A stretch of 64,000 nt of DNA from Sphingobium aromaticiconvertens (GTDB lineage: Bacteria; Pseudomonadota; Alphaproteobacteria; Sphingomonadales; Sphingomonadaceae): the NCBI RefSeq assembly GCF_037154075.1, contig NZ_JBANRJ010000001.1:4769501-4833500 (forward strand), read 5' to 3'. Numbering within the stretch: the stretch's first letter is position 1; each line of letters starts with the position of its first letter. The notes under the pieces are model-generated. The model worked only from the letters and a program-made list of their open reading frames with translations, did no database searches and was not told the DNA's origin. Positions 35,947 through 43,873 of this stretch are shown piece by piece. A program made the position numbers and the translations under genes.

Positions 35947-36408
35947 TCAGGCGGTCATGGGGTCCAGTCGGCCCCGTGCCGACAGAAAAGGCCCCTCGGG
36001 TTTCAACGGAGGCGCGAAACGTCCGAAGCCGACCGGCCCCGGCATGTCGATATAGATCGCCTCCATACCACCACGCGCTCGATAGCTTTCGTGCCAGAAG
36101 CCCGTACCGCCACTGTCTTTCAGATACGTCCGCCACCAGTGGATATGAGGCGCGATCTTCGTGAACGCCTCCAGGCTCTCCAGGTCGCGCCAATATTGGC
36201 GGATGCCGATATGGGTGAGGCCAAAGAGCATTTGCTCGTCCGCCAGCAGACCGTCGGGCCGATCCTTGCGGATCATTGCCAGCCCGCGGCCGATGCCCAG
36301 CAACGCCGCCAAGCCGCGCATCCGGCGAACCCGAAAGCCGAGCAACACCACCACCAGGTCAGGATAATCGCGCAGATCGACCGAGAGACGTTGAGCAGGG
36401 ACTTGCAT
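35947..36408 (-). CDS. DUF4188 (monooxygenase-like) protein
   Basis: This 153-aa protein matches DUF4188: DLVVVLLGFRVRRMRG, YWRDLESLEAFTKIAPHIHW, shown in part, WWRTYLKDSGGTGFWHESY and GGMEAIYIDMP. The ferredoxin-like dimeric alpha/beta barrel family includes oxime dehydratase/monooxygenase-like enzymes, with probable haem or small-molecule binding. I start at ATG 36408 because GGAG lies 8 bases upstream; ATG 36426 is also in frame. It is divergent from the TetR gene and shares a palindromic control region with it. Confidence 0.78.
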   Translation of the reverse strand: MQVPAQRLSVDLRDYPDLVVVLLGFRVRRMRGLAALLGIGRGLAMIRKDRPDGLLADEQMLFGLTHIGIRQYWRDLESLEAFTKIAPHIHWWRTYLKDSGGTGFWHESYRARGGMEAIYIDMPGPVGFGRFAPPLKPEGPFLSARGRLDPMTA

Positions 36409-36427
36409 TGGCACGACTCCATCCATT

Positions 36428-36469
36428 GTTTATGCTGTACACATAGCAATTCATGTATACGGTGTAAAC
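36428..36469. promoter_or_regulatory. 42-bp operator-like inverted repeat between DUF4188 and TetR genes
   Basis: GTTTATGCTGTACACAT (36428-36444) and ATGTATACGGTGTAAAC (36453-36469) form 17-bp arms that match at 13 positions around an 8-bp centre. The element lies between two divergent starts (36408 and 36475) in an AT-rich gap, which is the expected place for a TetR-family operator controlling both genes. Confidence 0.65.
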
Positions 36470-36474
36470 AAGCA

Positions 36475-37023
36475 ATGCTGCACTCCTTATCCCTGCGCGA
36501 TCGCCTCCTCGCACAAGCCCTCATCCTGCTGGAGCGTGGTGACAGCGATCTCAGCCTCCGCGCGCTCGCACGGGAGACAGGCGTGTCGGCCATGGCTCCC
36601 TATCGGCATTTCGTCGACAAGGCGGCGCTGATGGCGGCCATCGCACTGACTGGCTTCACGATGCTGGAAAAGAATGCGGAACAGGCTGATCAGGCATATG
36701 ACCCCCACGCCGCACTCGTCGCGCAGGGCGTGGCCTATATCGCGTTCGCCCGGCGCCATTCCGCCCTGTTCCGCCTCATGTTCGCCGATGGCGCGGGAAT
36801 GGCCCTGCCGGAACATCAGTGCCGCGGCGCCTATGACGCGATGGCACGGCGCGTAGCCGAACTAGCGCCAGATCGGGCCGACGCAGGAGCGCTGGCCTGT
36901 TGGGGATTGGTCCATGGTCTTGCGACATTGGCGCTGGATGGTCGCCTGGCAACCGATCCGGCGGGCGAAGCGGCAGCGATCGAGATTATGGCCAACGCGC
37001 TGACGGCGGCGCGCCCCGTCTGA
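36475..37023 (+). CDS. TetR/AcrR family regulator
   Basis: This 182-aa regulator has an N-terminal HTH (LLAQALILLERGDSDLSLRA, then LARETGVSAMAPYRHFVDKAAL) and a C-terminal ligand-binding domain of the TetR_C_33/WHG type (AFARRHSALFRLMFADG). The start ATG 36475 follows the operator-like palindrome directly, so autorepression and repression of the divergent DUF4188 gene are likely. No strong ribosome-binding site is seen between the palindrome and the start. Confidence 0.88.
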   Translation: MLHSLSLRDRLLAQALILLERGDSDLSLRALARETGVSAMAPYRHFVDKAALMAAIALTGFTMLEKNAEQADQAYDPHAALVAQGVAYIAFARRHSALFRLMFADGAGMALPEHQCRGAYDAMARRVAELAPDRADAGALACWGLVHGLATLALDGRLATDPAGEAAAIEIMANALTAARPV

Positions 37024-37045
37024 GGGCACCGCCGTCAGCCTGGCG

Positions 37046-37723
37046 TCAGCGAACGTCGCCTTCCGTGACCGGCGCGATCTTGATCTCGACGCGGCGGTTC
37101 AGTGCCTTGCCTTCCTCTGTCGTATTCGAGGCGATCGGCTGGGTTTCGCCATAGCCCCGCGTCGCGATGCGGGCAGACTGGACGCCGTGGCTGGACAGAT
37201 AGCTCGCGACCGCACTGGCGCGCCGTTCCGACAGACCCTGATTATAGGCGTCGGCGCCATCGCTGTCGGTGTGACCCAGCACGTCGATATAGGTTTTGGG
37301 ATATTGCGCCAGAACCGAGGCGACTTCGTTCAAGGTCGGCTGGAATTGGGGCTGAACATCTGCCCGGTCATAGGCGAAGGTGATGCCCGACGGCATGCGC
37401 AGCAGCAAGCTGTCACCGTCGCGGATCACGTCCACGCCGCTGCCCGCCGTCTGTTCGCGCAGCTTGCGTTCCTGCGCGTCCATATAGGAGCCGACCCCCG
37501 CGCCAGCGATCGCGCCAATGCCCGCGCCCAGGATCTTTTCAGTCCGGTCGCGCCGGCCACCGACCAGGTCGCCCAGCAGATAGCCACCCAGCGCGCCACC
37601 GATACCGCCGATCGCAGCCTTTGATATCTGGCGTTGACCGGTGTTCGGATCGGTCGTGCAGGCGGCAGTGGTGAGCATGGCGGCGAGGCCCGCCGCGCCC
37701 ATGATCCGGTGTGAAATCCTCAT
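37046..37723 (-). CDS. OmpA-family lipoprotein with glycine-zipper
   Basis: This 225-aa protein has a lipobox (LTTAAC, Cys22), a glycine-zipper region (IGGIGGALGGYLLGDLVGG, then GAGIGAIAGAGVG) and a C-terminal OmpA domain that binds peptidoglycan: ITFAYDRADVQPQF, VLGHTDSDGADAYN, LSERRASAV, RIATRGYGETQPIASN and NRRVEIKI. It should tether outer membrane to cell wall, similar to YiaD/YfiB. ATG 37723 has AAGGGA upstream. It is complete, unlike the OmpA remnant near nadB. Divergent to the CorC-type gene. Confidence 0.92.
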   Translation of the reverse strand: MRISHRIMGAAGLAAMLTTAACTTDPNTGQRQISKAAIGGIGGALGGYLLGDLVGGRRDRTEKILGAGIGAIAGAGVGSYMDAQERKLREQTAGSGVDVIRDGDSLLLRMPSGITFAYDRADVQPQFQPTLNEVASVLAQYPKTYIDVLGHTDSDGADAYNQGLSERRASAVASYLSSHGVQSARIATRGYGETQPIASNTTEEGKALNRRVEIKIAPVTEGDVR

Positions 37724-37873
37724 GATAGTCGTCCCTTGCATATCGTTACCGTCGAGCGCGGACATATCCCCCAAGCGTCGATCGTGCAGCTTTGTTCCAC
37801 AACCGAACTGAATTGACCATGAGGGGGCTGTTGTGAAATTGAAAGAAACCGGGCATGAGGATCGCCGACCGCT

Positions 37874-39190
37874 ATGGCCACGATCCCCCCCCACATATCC
37901 ACGCCCTTTCCCTGGGCAGACCTTGTCATCATCCTTGCGCTGGTGGCGTTGAACGGTCTGTTCGCCATGTCCGAGCTGGCCATCGTCTCCGCGCGCAAGC
38001 AGCGTCTGCAGGCGATGGAGAAGGCGGGACGGCGTGGCGCGCGCACCGCACTGCTGCTGGCGTCCGATCCCGGCAAATTCCTGTCGACGGTCCAGATCGG
38101 CATTACCCTGATCGGCATCATCGCGGGCGCCTATTCCGGCGCCAGCCTGGGCGGGCCTGTCGGTGAGCGGTTGCAGCCGTTCGGGCTGACGCACGAAACG
38201 GCGCAAACGCTGGGTTTTGCGATCGTTATCGGCCTGACCACCTATGCCTCGCTGATCATTGGCGAGTTGGTGCCCAAGCAGTTCGCCCTGCGCGCGCCGG
38301 AGCCGATCGCGATATTGATGGCCGGGCCGATGCTGTGGCTGTCGCGGATTACTGCGCCGATCGTGTGGGTGCTGGATGGATCGACGGGGCTGATCTTCCG
38401 TCTGCTGCGGATGAACCGCGAATCGGAAAATCATGTCACTGCCGAAGAATTGCACCTGATCGTCGCCGAGGCCAGCAAGTCCGGGGTCATCGAGGAAAGC
38501 GAGCGGGCGATCATCTCCGGCGTGGTGCGGCTGGCCGACCGGCCAGTGCGGGAGGTGATGACCCAGCGGATGGATGTCGACTGGATCGACGTCGATGCCG
38601 ACGACGCCACCATCCGCGCCAAGCTGCTGGCGACGCCGCACACTCGCCTGCCGGTGGGACGCGGATCGGTGGAGGACATCATCGGCATCGTCCAGGCGCG
38701 CGATATCATGACCGCGCTGTTCCGGGGCGAGGCGCTGAACGTACACAGCCTGATGCGCAAGGCGGAGGTCGTGCCCGACCAGGTCGATGCCATGGACGCG
38801 CTGGAGGTGCTGCGCCGCGCCGATGTGCCGATGGTGATGGTCCATGACGAATATGGGCATTTTGAGGGGATCGCGACTCCCGCCGACCTGCTATCCGCGA
38901 TCGCCGGCCATTTCGCATCCGACCGCGATGCCTATGACGAGCCGGATATGGTCGAGCGCGACGACGGCAGCCTGCTGGTGTCCGGACAGATGCCGATGGA
39001 CCTGCTGGCCGACCATATCGGCATCGACCTGCCCGAAGACCGCGATTATGCGACCGTAGCGGGCCATGCCCTGTGGCTGATGAAGCGCCTGCCCGAAGTG
39101 GGCGATTTCGTCGAGGATCAGGGATGGCGTTTCGAGGTGATTGATATGGACGGGCGCAAGATCGACAAGCTGCTCATCGCGGAGCGATAG
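37874..39190 (+). CDS. CorC/HlyC (CNNM-CBS) family membrane protein
   Basis: This 438-aa protein has an N-terminal DUF21/CNNM transmembrane domain (residues 15-195, LVALNGLFAMSELAIVSARKQRL in part; STVQIGITLIGIIAGAYSG), a CBS pair (EVMTQRMDVDWIDVD; LPVGRGSVEDIIGIVQARD) and the CorC_HlyC transporter-associated domain (ERDDGSLLVSGQMPMDLL). The family exports Mg2+/Co2+ or affects cation balance. The last codons and stop lie in a tandem-repeated 24-bp unit that continues beyond the gene. Confidence 0.9.
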   Translation: MATIPPHISTPFPWADLVIILALVALNGLFAMSELAIVSARKQRLQAMEKAGRRGARTALLLASDPGKFLSTVQIGITLIGIIAGAYSGASLGGPVGERLQPFGLTHETAQTLGFAIVIGLTTYASLIIGELVPKQFALRAPEPIAILMAGPMLWLSRITAPIVWVLDGSTGLIFRLLRMNRESENHVTAEELHLIVAEASKSGVIEESERAIISGVVRLADRPVREVMTQRMDVDWIDVDADDATIRAKLLATPHTRLPVGRGSVEDIIGIVQARDIMTALFRGEALNVHSLMRKAEVVPDQVDAMDALEVLRRADVPMVMVHDEYGHFEGIATPADLLSAIAGHFASDRDAYDEPDMVERDDGSLLVSGQMPMDLLADHIGIDLPEDRDYATVAGHALWLMKRLPEVGDFVEDQGWRFEVIDMDGRKIDKLLIAER

Positions 39191-39244
39191 TCAAATAGCG
39201 TCGCGGAGCGATAAACAAAGCAGCGTCGCAGAGCGATAGACGCG
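39177..39244 (+). repeat. Tandem repeat at the 3' end of the CorC-type gene
   Basis: Three head-to-tail copies of a 24-25 bp unit start at 39177, 39201 and 39226 (the last partial). All share TCGC(G/A)GAGCGATA. The first contains the final IAER codons and stop of the CorC-type gene, so the array arose by duplication of that gene end. Confidence 0.75.
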
Positions 39245-39253
39245 CCACCAGAT

Positions 39254-39268
39254 GTTTTCCTTTCGTTC
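39254..39268 (+). promoter_or_regulatory. Probable LexA (SOS) box of dinB
   Basis: GTTT-N7-GTTC differs by one base from the alphaproteobacterial LexA site GTTC-N7-GTTC and stands 23 bases before the dinB start, where an SOS operator is expected. Confidence 0.5.
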
Positions 39269-39291
39269 TCCTTATGGCATAAGCCCCAATC

Positions 39292-40389
39292 ATGGGAATC
39301 GAGGACGATCCGCCACCGCGCAAGATCATCCATGTCGACATGGACGCCTTTTATGCGTCGGTCGAACAGCGCGATAATCCTGAACTGCGGGGCAAGCCGG
39401 TCGCGGTCGGCGGCGGCGGACCGCGCGGCGTGGTCGCCGCCGCCAGCTATGAAGCGCGAACCTTTGGCGTGCGATCCGCTATGCCAGGCGCGCGGGCCCG
39501 GCGGCTATGTCCCGACCTGTTGTTCGTACCGCACCGGTTCGAGGTCTATCGCGCGGTATCGGCGCAGGTCCGCGCCATCTTCCAGCGTTTCACCGACATC
39601 ATCCAGCCGCTTTCATTGGACGAGGCCTATCTGGACGTGACCGTGAACAAGCCCGGCATCGCGTCGGCGACGGTTATAGCACAAGAGATACGGCGGATGA
39701 TCCGGGAGGAAACGGGCCTCACTGCTTCGGCGGGCGTGTCCTATAACAAGCTGATCGCCAAGCTGGCATCGGACCAGAACAAGCCCGATGGGCTGTGCGT
39801 GGTGCGGCCGTCGGAGGGCGCGGCCTTCATCGCCGGGATGCCGGTGCGGCGCATTCATGGCGTGGGTCCGGTGACGGCGCGGCGGATGAGCGCGCTGGGG
39901 ATCGAGACGGGCGCGGATCTGCGCGACCGTGCCCTGCCCTTCCTCCAGCAGCATTTCGGCAGCGCGGCGCATTATTATTTTCGCGCCTCACGCGGGATCG
40001 ACGACCGGCCGGTGCATGAACGGCAGGAGCGCAAATCGGTCAGCGTCGAGGATACGTTCTTCGACGATCTGGTGGAAGAGGACGCACTGCTACGGGAGAT
40101 CGACCGGATCGCGCAAAGCCTGTGGGGCCGGATCGAAAAGTCGCGCTCTTATGGCCGGACGGTGGTGCTGAAGGTCAAGTTCGCCGACTTCCGCATCATC
40201 ACCCGGTCAAAAAGTTTTGCTGCGCCGGTGCGATCGCCGGAAATATTGGCGGAGACGGCCCGCGCGCTCCTGCGCGCCCAACTGCCGTTGCGGATGGGCG
40301 CGCGGCTGCTGGGGCTGGGCGTCCATAATCTGGATGGCGAGGAAGAAGAGGCCGCGCCAGCCGCAGAGCAGCTGGCGCTGGCGATCTGA
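39292..40389 (+). CDS. dinB: DNA polymerase IV (Y family)
   Basis: This 365-aa translesion polymerase shows palm acids in IIHVDMDAFYASVEQRDNP (in part) and PLSLDEAYLDV, the finger residues YEARTFGVRSAMP, and SAGVSYNKLIAKLASDQNKPDG, shown in part. The little-finger domain follows, and the C-terminal QLALAI resembles a beta-clamp binding motif. It extends primers past DNA damage at the cost of fidelity. A LexA-like site upstream suggests SOS induction. Confidence 0.96.
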   Translation: MGIEDDPPPRKIIHVDMDAFYASVEQRDNPELRGKPVAVGGGGPRGVVAAASYEARTFGVRSAMPGARARRLCPDLLFVPHRFEVYRAVSAQVRAIFQRFTDIIQPLSLDEAYLDVTVNKPGIASATVIAQEIRRMIREETGLTASAGVSYNKLIAKLASDQNKPDGLCVVRPSEGAAFIAGMPVRRIHGVGPVTARRMSALGIETGADLRDRALPFLQQHFGSAAHYYFRASRGIDDRPVHERQERKSVSVEDTFFDDLVEEDALLREIDRIAQSLWGRIEKSRSYGRTVVLKVKFADFRIITRSKSFAAPVRSPEILAETARALLRAQLPLRMGARLLGLGVHNLDGEEEEAAPAAEQLALAI

Positions 40390-40407
40390 GGCCGAGCGCA
40401 ACGCCTG

Positions 40408-41226
40408 TCAGAAGGGCAGCCAGGTGCGCTTTTCGCTGAACTTCATATAGCCCGCATTGACGCCCAGCCGATAGCCGACGCCCAGGCGGATCGGGATCAG
40501 CACGACATTGCCCCAGCGCAGATAGCTGGCGGTGAAGCCACCCACCAGATAGGCTGTGCCCTCCGCCGCCGGGAAACGGTGATAGAGATCCTGCGTGTCA
40601 TACAGGTTGTAAACCAGCACGAAGGTGTTGGACGCATTACCGCCCACGTCGAAACCGACCGAAGGGCCGGTCCAGTAGACTTCGCGCTTGCCTTCGATCT
40701 TGTGGTTGAGCGTGCCCGACCCATAACGCAGGCCGACGACGAAAGCGCCCGACGCCTCGCGCCCGGCGATATAGGCATTAGGTCGCCCCTGATCCTTCAG
40801 GATCTTCTCGATCATGCCAGCAAGGCCCTCGGCGCCCTTGCCGAACACCCCTTCGGCCGCGCCGATCAGGTCATCCTCCTGATAGGAGGTACTGGCGTCC
40901 GGGGCCGCGGGCGGCGAATTGGTGGTGACGGGCGCGCCGGTGGCGGTCCCCGCATCCGGATTCGTTGGACTGTCATAAACGCCGCTGTCGGACGAGGCGG
41001 GAGGGCTGCTCGATACACTGTTATCGACACCCGGATCGGACGGCGCACTCTGGCTGGGCGGCGGCGGGGCGAGATCGGCGTCGATCGCACTATTGGGATC
41101 AACCGTGCGGACCTGTGCATGTGCAACCGGCGCAAGTCCCAGCGCGGCCAATGCGAGGGCAATCGTACCGGCGCGTCCCAGCCGCCCGGCCAGACGCCCG
41201 GTAAACCCAGCGATCGTCCCCATCAT
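40408..41226 (-). CDS. DUF1134 (EipA-like) envelope protein
   Basis: This 272-aa exported protein has a signal peptide (GTIALALAALGLAPVAHAQ), a Pro/Ser-rich linker of about 80 residues and the DUF1134 domain (FGKGAEGLAGMIEKILKDQG, AYIAGREASGAFVVGLRYG, VYWTGPSVGFDVGGNASNTF in part, and the final GYRLGVNAGYMKFS). EipA, the Brucella member, is a periplasmic beta-barrel-like protein needed for envelope integrity. ATG 41226 has GGGGAG ten bases upstream; 41223 and 41259 are alternatives. Confidence 0.88.
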   Translation of the reverse strand: MMGTIAGFTGRLAGRLGRAGTIALALAALGLAPVAHAQVRTVDPNSAIDADLAPPPPSQSAPSDPGVDNSVSSSPPASSDSGVYDSPTNPDAGTATGAPVTTNSPPAAPDASTSYQEDDLIGAAEGVFGKGAEGLAGMIEKILKDQGRPNAYIAGREASGAFVVGLRYGSGTLNHKIEGKREVYWTGPSVGFDVGGNASNTFVLVYNLYDTQDLYHRFPAAEGTAYLVGGFTASYLRWGNVVLIPIRLGVGYRLGVNAGYMKFSEKRTWLPF

Positions 41227-41465
41227 GATAACCATACTCCCCGACACCCGCTCAAACATAAAAATATGACGGTGATTATCGGGTTCGAAGCTGAAACAGC
41301 AATGAACGAACGGCGACCTGAGTCGATTCCGGGCCGGAATGAATCAACCGACCTGCTTTTCCTGCATTTTCCTGCACACTACCCCGTTGCCATGCACAAA
41401 AGCCGTCGCTATAGCCCAACTCGCCTAGCCGCTGTCCGTTCAAAAAGCGGGCATTCAGGCCATGT

Positions 41466-41557
41466 GGAGACGTGGGTGAGTGGCTGAAACCAACGGTTTG
41501 CTAAACCGTCGTACTGATAATTCGGTACCGAGGGTTCGAATCCCTCCGTCTCCGCCA
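41466..41557 (+). tRNA. tRNA-Ser (anticodon GCU)
   Basis: The acceptor stem GGAGACG pairs with CGTCTCC, followed by G and encoded CCA. The anticodon loop TTGCTAA gives GCU, reading AGC/AGU. A long variable arm (class II) and the GGTTCGAATCC T-loop are present. Length of 92 nt is normal for tRNA-Ser. The integrase lies just downstream, so the tRNA 3' end is the likely phage attachment core. Confidence 0.97.
41530..41557 (+). other. Presumed attL core at tRNA-Ser 3' end
   Basis: Tyrosine integrases of this type recombine within tRNA 3' ends and keep the tRNA intact. The matching attR copy should lie beyond the right edge; no second copy of the tRNA end was noticed inside the window. Confidence 0.5.
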
Positions 41558-41715
41558 GAAACCCCTATTCAACCCATTCCAAACAGTCCCGAAAGGGCTG
41601 ATTTGCGTCTCGTTTCCTGCTATGTTCTCTTTCGATCAGTCCCAACCAATCCCACTCAAGAGCGGGGTATCGAGGGGTATGACCGGGGGTACGACAATTC
41701 AGGATCGGGGTATCG

Positions 41716-43014
41716 ATGCTCACTGACGCACAGGCTCGCAAAGCCAAGGCCGCAGAGAAGCCATATAAGATGGCAGATTCGGGCGGCCTATATCTTCACG
41801 TCGCGAAGACCGGACTTCGCACATGGCGGATGAAGTTCCGGTTCGACAAGAAGGAGAAGCTGCTGACGTTCGGTCCCTACCCCGATGTATCCTTGTCAGA
41901 TGCCCGCGACATGCGCGACGATGCCCGGCGAAAAATCCGCAACCATGAAGACCCGTCAGGCGCTCGCCAGCGCGCCCTTGCAGCCAAAGAGGACGAGCGA
42001 ATAGCGCAGGCCAGCGAGTTGTCTTTCGAAGCCGTCGGGCGGATATGGCACGAACAGCAAGCCCCCCGCTGGGCACCCGTCCATGCTGCCGACGTCATCA
42101 CCAGTCTGGAACGAGATGTGTTCCCTGACATCGGGGCCAAGGCCTTGCGCGCGATAGACGCGCCAGCCGTCCTCGCGACACTGCGCAAGGTCGAAGCGCG
42201 GGGATCGATAGAGACAGCGAAACGACTGCGCCAGCGCATTTCTGCGATCTACAGCTACGCCATTTCAGAAGGCATCGTTTCGACGGACCCTGCAGCGGTT
42301 GTCGGCAACGCCCTCAAGCCCCTGCCGAAAAAGCGCAAGCAGCCGTCCATCACCGATCCAGAGCAAGCCCGCGAGGTACTACGCGCTGCGGAGGCGTCTG
42401 GCGCGTCACCTGTCACCAAGTTCGCATCACGACTGCTGGCATTGACCGCTGTCCGCCCGGCCGTCGTGCGCGGCGTTACATGGGACGAGTTCGAGGGCAT
42501 TGATTGGTCCGGCGACCTTATAGGGCCGCAGCGCCCCTTATGGCGCATTCCGGCCGGGCGAATGAAGTTGATCCTCGATAAGAAGGACGAGGAGGAGTTT
42601 GAGCATCTTGTCCCCCTGCCCTGGCAGGCGGTCGACCTTCTCCGGGAGGTGCGCCGCCTCACCGGCCGGGCGTCACTCGTTTTCCCCGGTCAGCGCCACA
42701 CGCACAAGCCATTGAGCGAGAACGCGATCGGATATCTCTATAATCGAGTGGGGTATCACGGGCGGCATGTACCCCACGGCTGGCGCGCTGCCTTTTCTAC
42801 CACCATGAACGCCCGCGCCGTGCGCCAAAAGCGGTATGAGGACAAAGCCGTCATCGAATTGATGCTCGCCCATGAGCCGACCAATAAAGTTGCAGCCGCC
42901 TATGATCGCGCCGGCCACATGGAGAGGCGCCGGGAACTGGCGCAGGAATGGGCAGACATGCTGATGAAGGGGCTGGCACCAGCGCGCGATCTGCTGGATG
43001 GGCCGCGTCGATAG
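41716..43014 (+). CDS. int: Tyrosine-type phage integrase
   Basis: This 432-aa integrase has the P4-type N-terminal arm-binding domain (DUF4102: KPYKMADSGGLYLHVAKTG, then KLLTFGPYPDVSLSDAR), a SAM-like core-binding domain and the catalytic domain. Active residues are Arg247 (LTAVRP), His354-x-x-Arg357 (HGWR), His386 (AHEP) and Tyr396 (AAAYDR). It inserts and excises the element at the adjacent tRNA-Ser. All catalytic positions are intact, so the prophage may be mobile if the other end is complete. Confidence 0.95.
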   Translation: MLTDAQARKAKAAEKPYKMADSGGLYLHVAKTGLRTWRMKFRFDKKEKLLTFGPYPDVSLSDARDMRDDARRKIRNHEDPSGARQRALAAKEDERIAQASELSFEAVGRIWHEQQAPRWAPVHAADVITSLERDVFPDIGAKALRAIDAPAVLATLRKVEARGSIETAKRLRQRISAIYSYAISEGIVSTDPAAVVGNALKPLPKKRKQPSITDPEQAREVLRAAEASGASPVTKFASRLLALTAVRPAVVRGVTWDEFEGIDWSGDLIGPQRPLWRIPAGRMKLILDKKDEEEFEHLVPLPWQAVDLLREVRRLTGRASLVFPGQRHTHKPLSENAIGYLYNRVGYHGRHVPHGWRAAFSTTMNARAVRQKRYEDKAVIELMLAHEPTNKVAAAYDRAGHMERRRELAQEWADMLMKGLAPARDLLDGPRR

Positions 43015-43058
43015 CGCCTCAAGCGTGATATGATCCGGCGAATCGACAGGAGGCGCCC

Positions 43059-43283
43059 ATGCAGACCAACGAACTCGGCGAAGGCTTCGGCGAATGGCTG
43101 GTGAAGCAGGTCAAACGTGACGACTGGATCGGGACGCTGGCGAAGTCCGCCAAGGCTGATTTCCGGTTCCGGGCCAACAGCACGCCGGATGATCTGCGCA
43201 AGCGGCTTCAGGAGGCCGGGGCGGAGGGCGATACGTTTGAGGCGCTGGACGATGCTGAAGTGGAGTGGTTGAGCGCGGAATGA
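43059..43283 (+). CDS. Small phage protein, YozE-SAM-like
   Basis: This 74-aa acidic protein follows the integrase by 44 bp with an excellent ribosome-binding site (AGGAGGCGCCC before ATG). The sequence GFGEWLVKQVKRDDWIGTLA and the C-terminal FEALDDAEVEWL recall the YozE SAM-like fold (FYEWL...RDDPIGDLA...), a small helical domain of unknown role. The assignment is by eye and tentative. Confidence 0.65.
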   Translation: MQTNELGEGFGEWLVKQVKRDDWIGTLAKSAKADFRFRANSTPDDLRKRLQEAGAEGDTFEALDDAEVEWLSAE

Positions 43284-43369
43284 ACGATACGATGAAATCG
43301 TACCGTTGACGATTTCTCCACCTCTTTTGTTCATGGTATGATCTCATTCGAATCGAGGGGTCTTACCAC

Positions 43370-43579
43370 ATGCCAATAACCCGCAGTCCTATGCCCGAGG
43401 GTGAACAGTGGTCAACTGCCTGTCAGCTAATAGAGGCCCTTGGGGAAGAGGTGGGCGATTATCTAATGGCCCGCATACGGTCTCTGATGGACGCTCACGA
43501 CCACGTAGGCGCGAAGACCTGGCTCGACATCTGCGACAAGGTGCATCGGCTATGGTGCAGCTGCGGCACCGTTCACTGA
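43370..43579 (+). CDS. Small phage protein, first of a paralogous pair (DUF6961-like)
   Basis: This 69-aa protein shares a pattern with the next gene: A-x-Q-x-I near residue 18, then Y-x-x-x-RI-x-x-L, D-x-x-G-x-x-x-W and I-x-x-x-V-x-x-L. This is the layout of DUF6961 helical proteins found in sphingomonad genomes and prophages. It carries three Cys in its C-terminal tail that its neighbour lacks. Function is unknown. Confidence 0.55.
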   Translation: MPITRSPMPEGEQWSTACQLIEALGEEVGDYLMARIRSLMDAHDHVGAKTWLDICDKVHRLWCSCGTVH

Positions 43580-43583
43580 CGCC

Positions 43584-43790
43584 ATGGTGCTGACCGACTG
43601 GGAGATATGGGCCTGCGCGCAGCAGGTCATCAAGCAGCACGGTGCGAAAGCTCCCGCGTATGTCGCGACCCGGATTGGGCAACTCGCTGCCGACGGTGAT
43701 CTGAACGGCGTGCAGGCATGGCAGGCCATCGCGGCCCGCGTCGACCAGTTAATGGATTATCGGACCGGCAGGCCGCTTAGTCGACAATGA
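43584..43790 (+). CDS. Small phage protein, second of a paralogous pair (DUF6961-like)
   Basis: This 68-aa protein starts 4 bp after the preceding gene and is its diverged paralogue (DWEIWACAQQVIKQHGAKAP, AYVATRIGQLAADGDLNGVQ, AWQAIAARVDQLM). The pair probably arose by tandem duplication. The predicted fold is all-helical. No ribosome-binding site is obvious, so translation may be coupled to the first gene. Role unknown. Confidence 0.6.
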   Translation: MVLTDWEIWACAQQVIKQHGAKAPAYVATRIGQLAADGDLNGVQAWQAIAARVDQLMDYRTGRPLSRQ

Positions 43791-43796
43791 ACAAAA

Positions 43797-43852
43797 GCCC
43801 CGCAACCGTGAGGCGTGGGGCAAAAGAAAAGCCCAGCGGGTTAGGCTGGGCT
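43797..43852 (-). terminator. Tandem terminators downstream of the GNAT gene
   Basis: Read on the minus strand, AGCCCAGC pairs with GCTGGGCT (43830-43852) and is followed by TTTTCTTTTG. A second hairpin with GCCCC/GGGGC arms (43797-43821) is followed by TTTTGTT. They terminate the leftward GNAT transcript and may also stop the rightward small genes. The second hairpin is a near copy of one at 45032. Confidence 0.8.
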
Positions 43853-43873
43853 GGGTGGGATAACGTTACCGAT

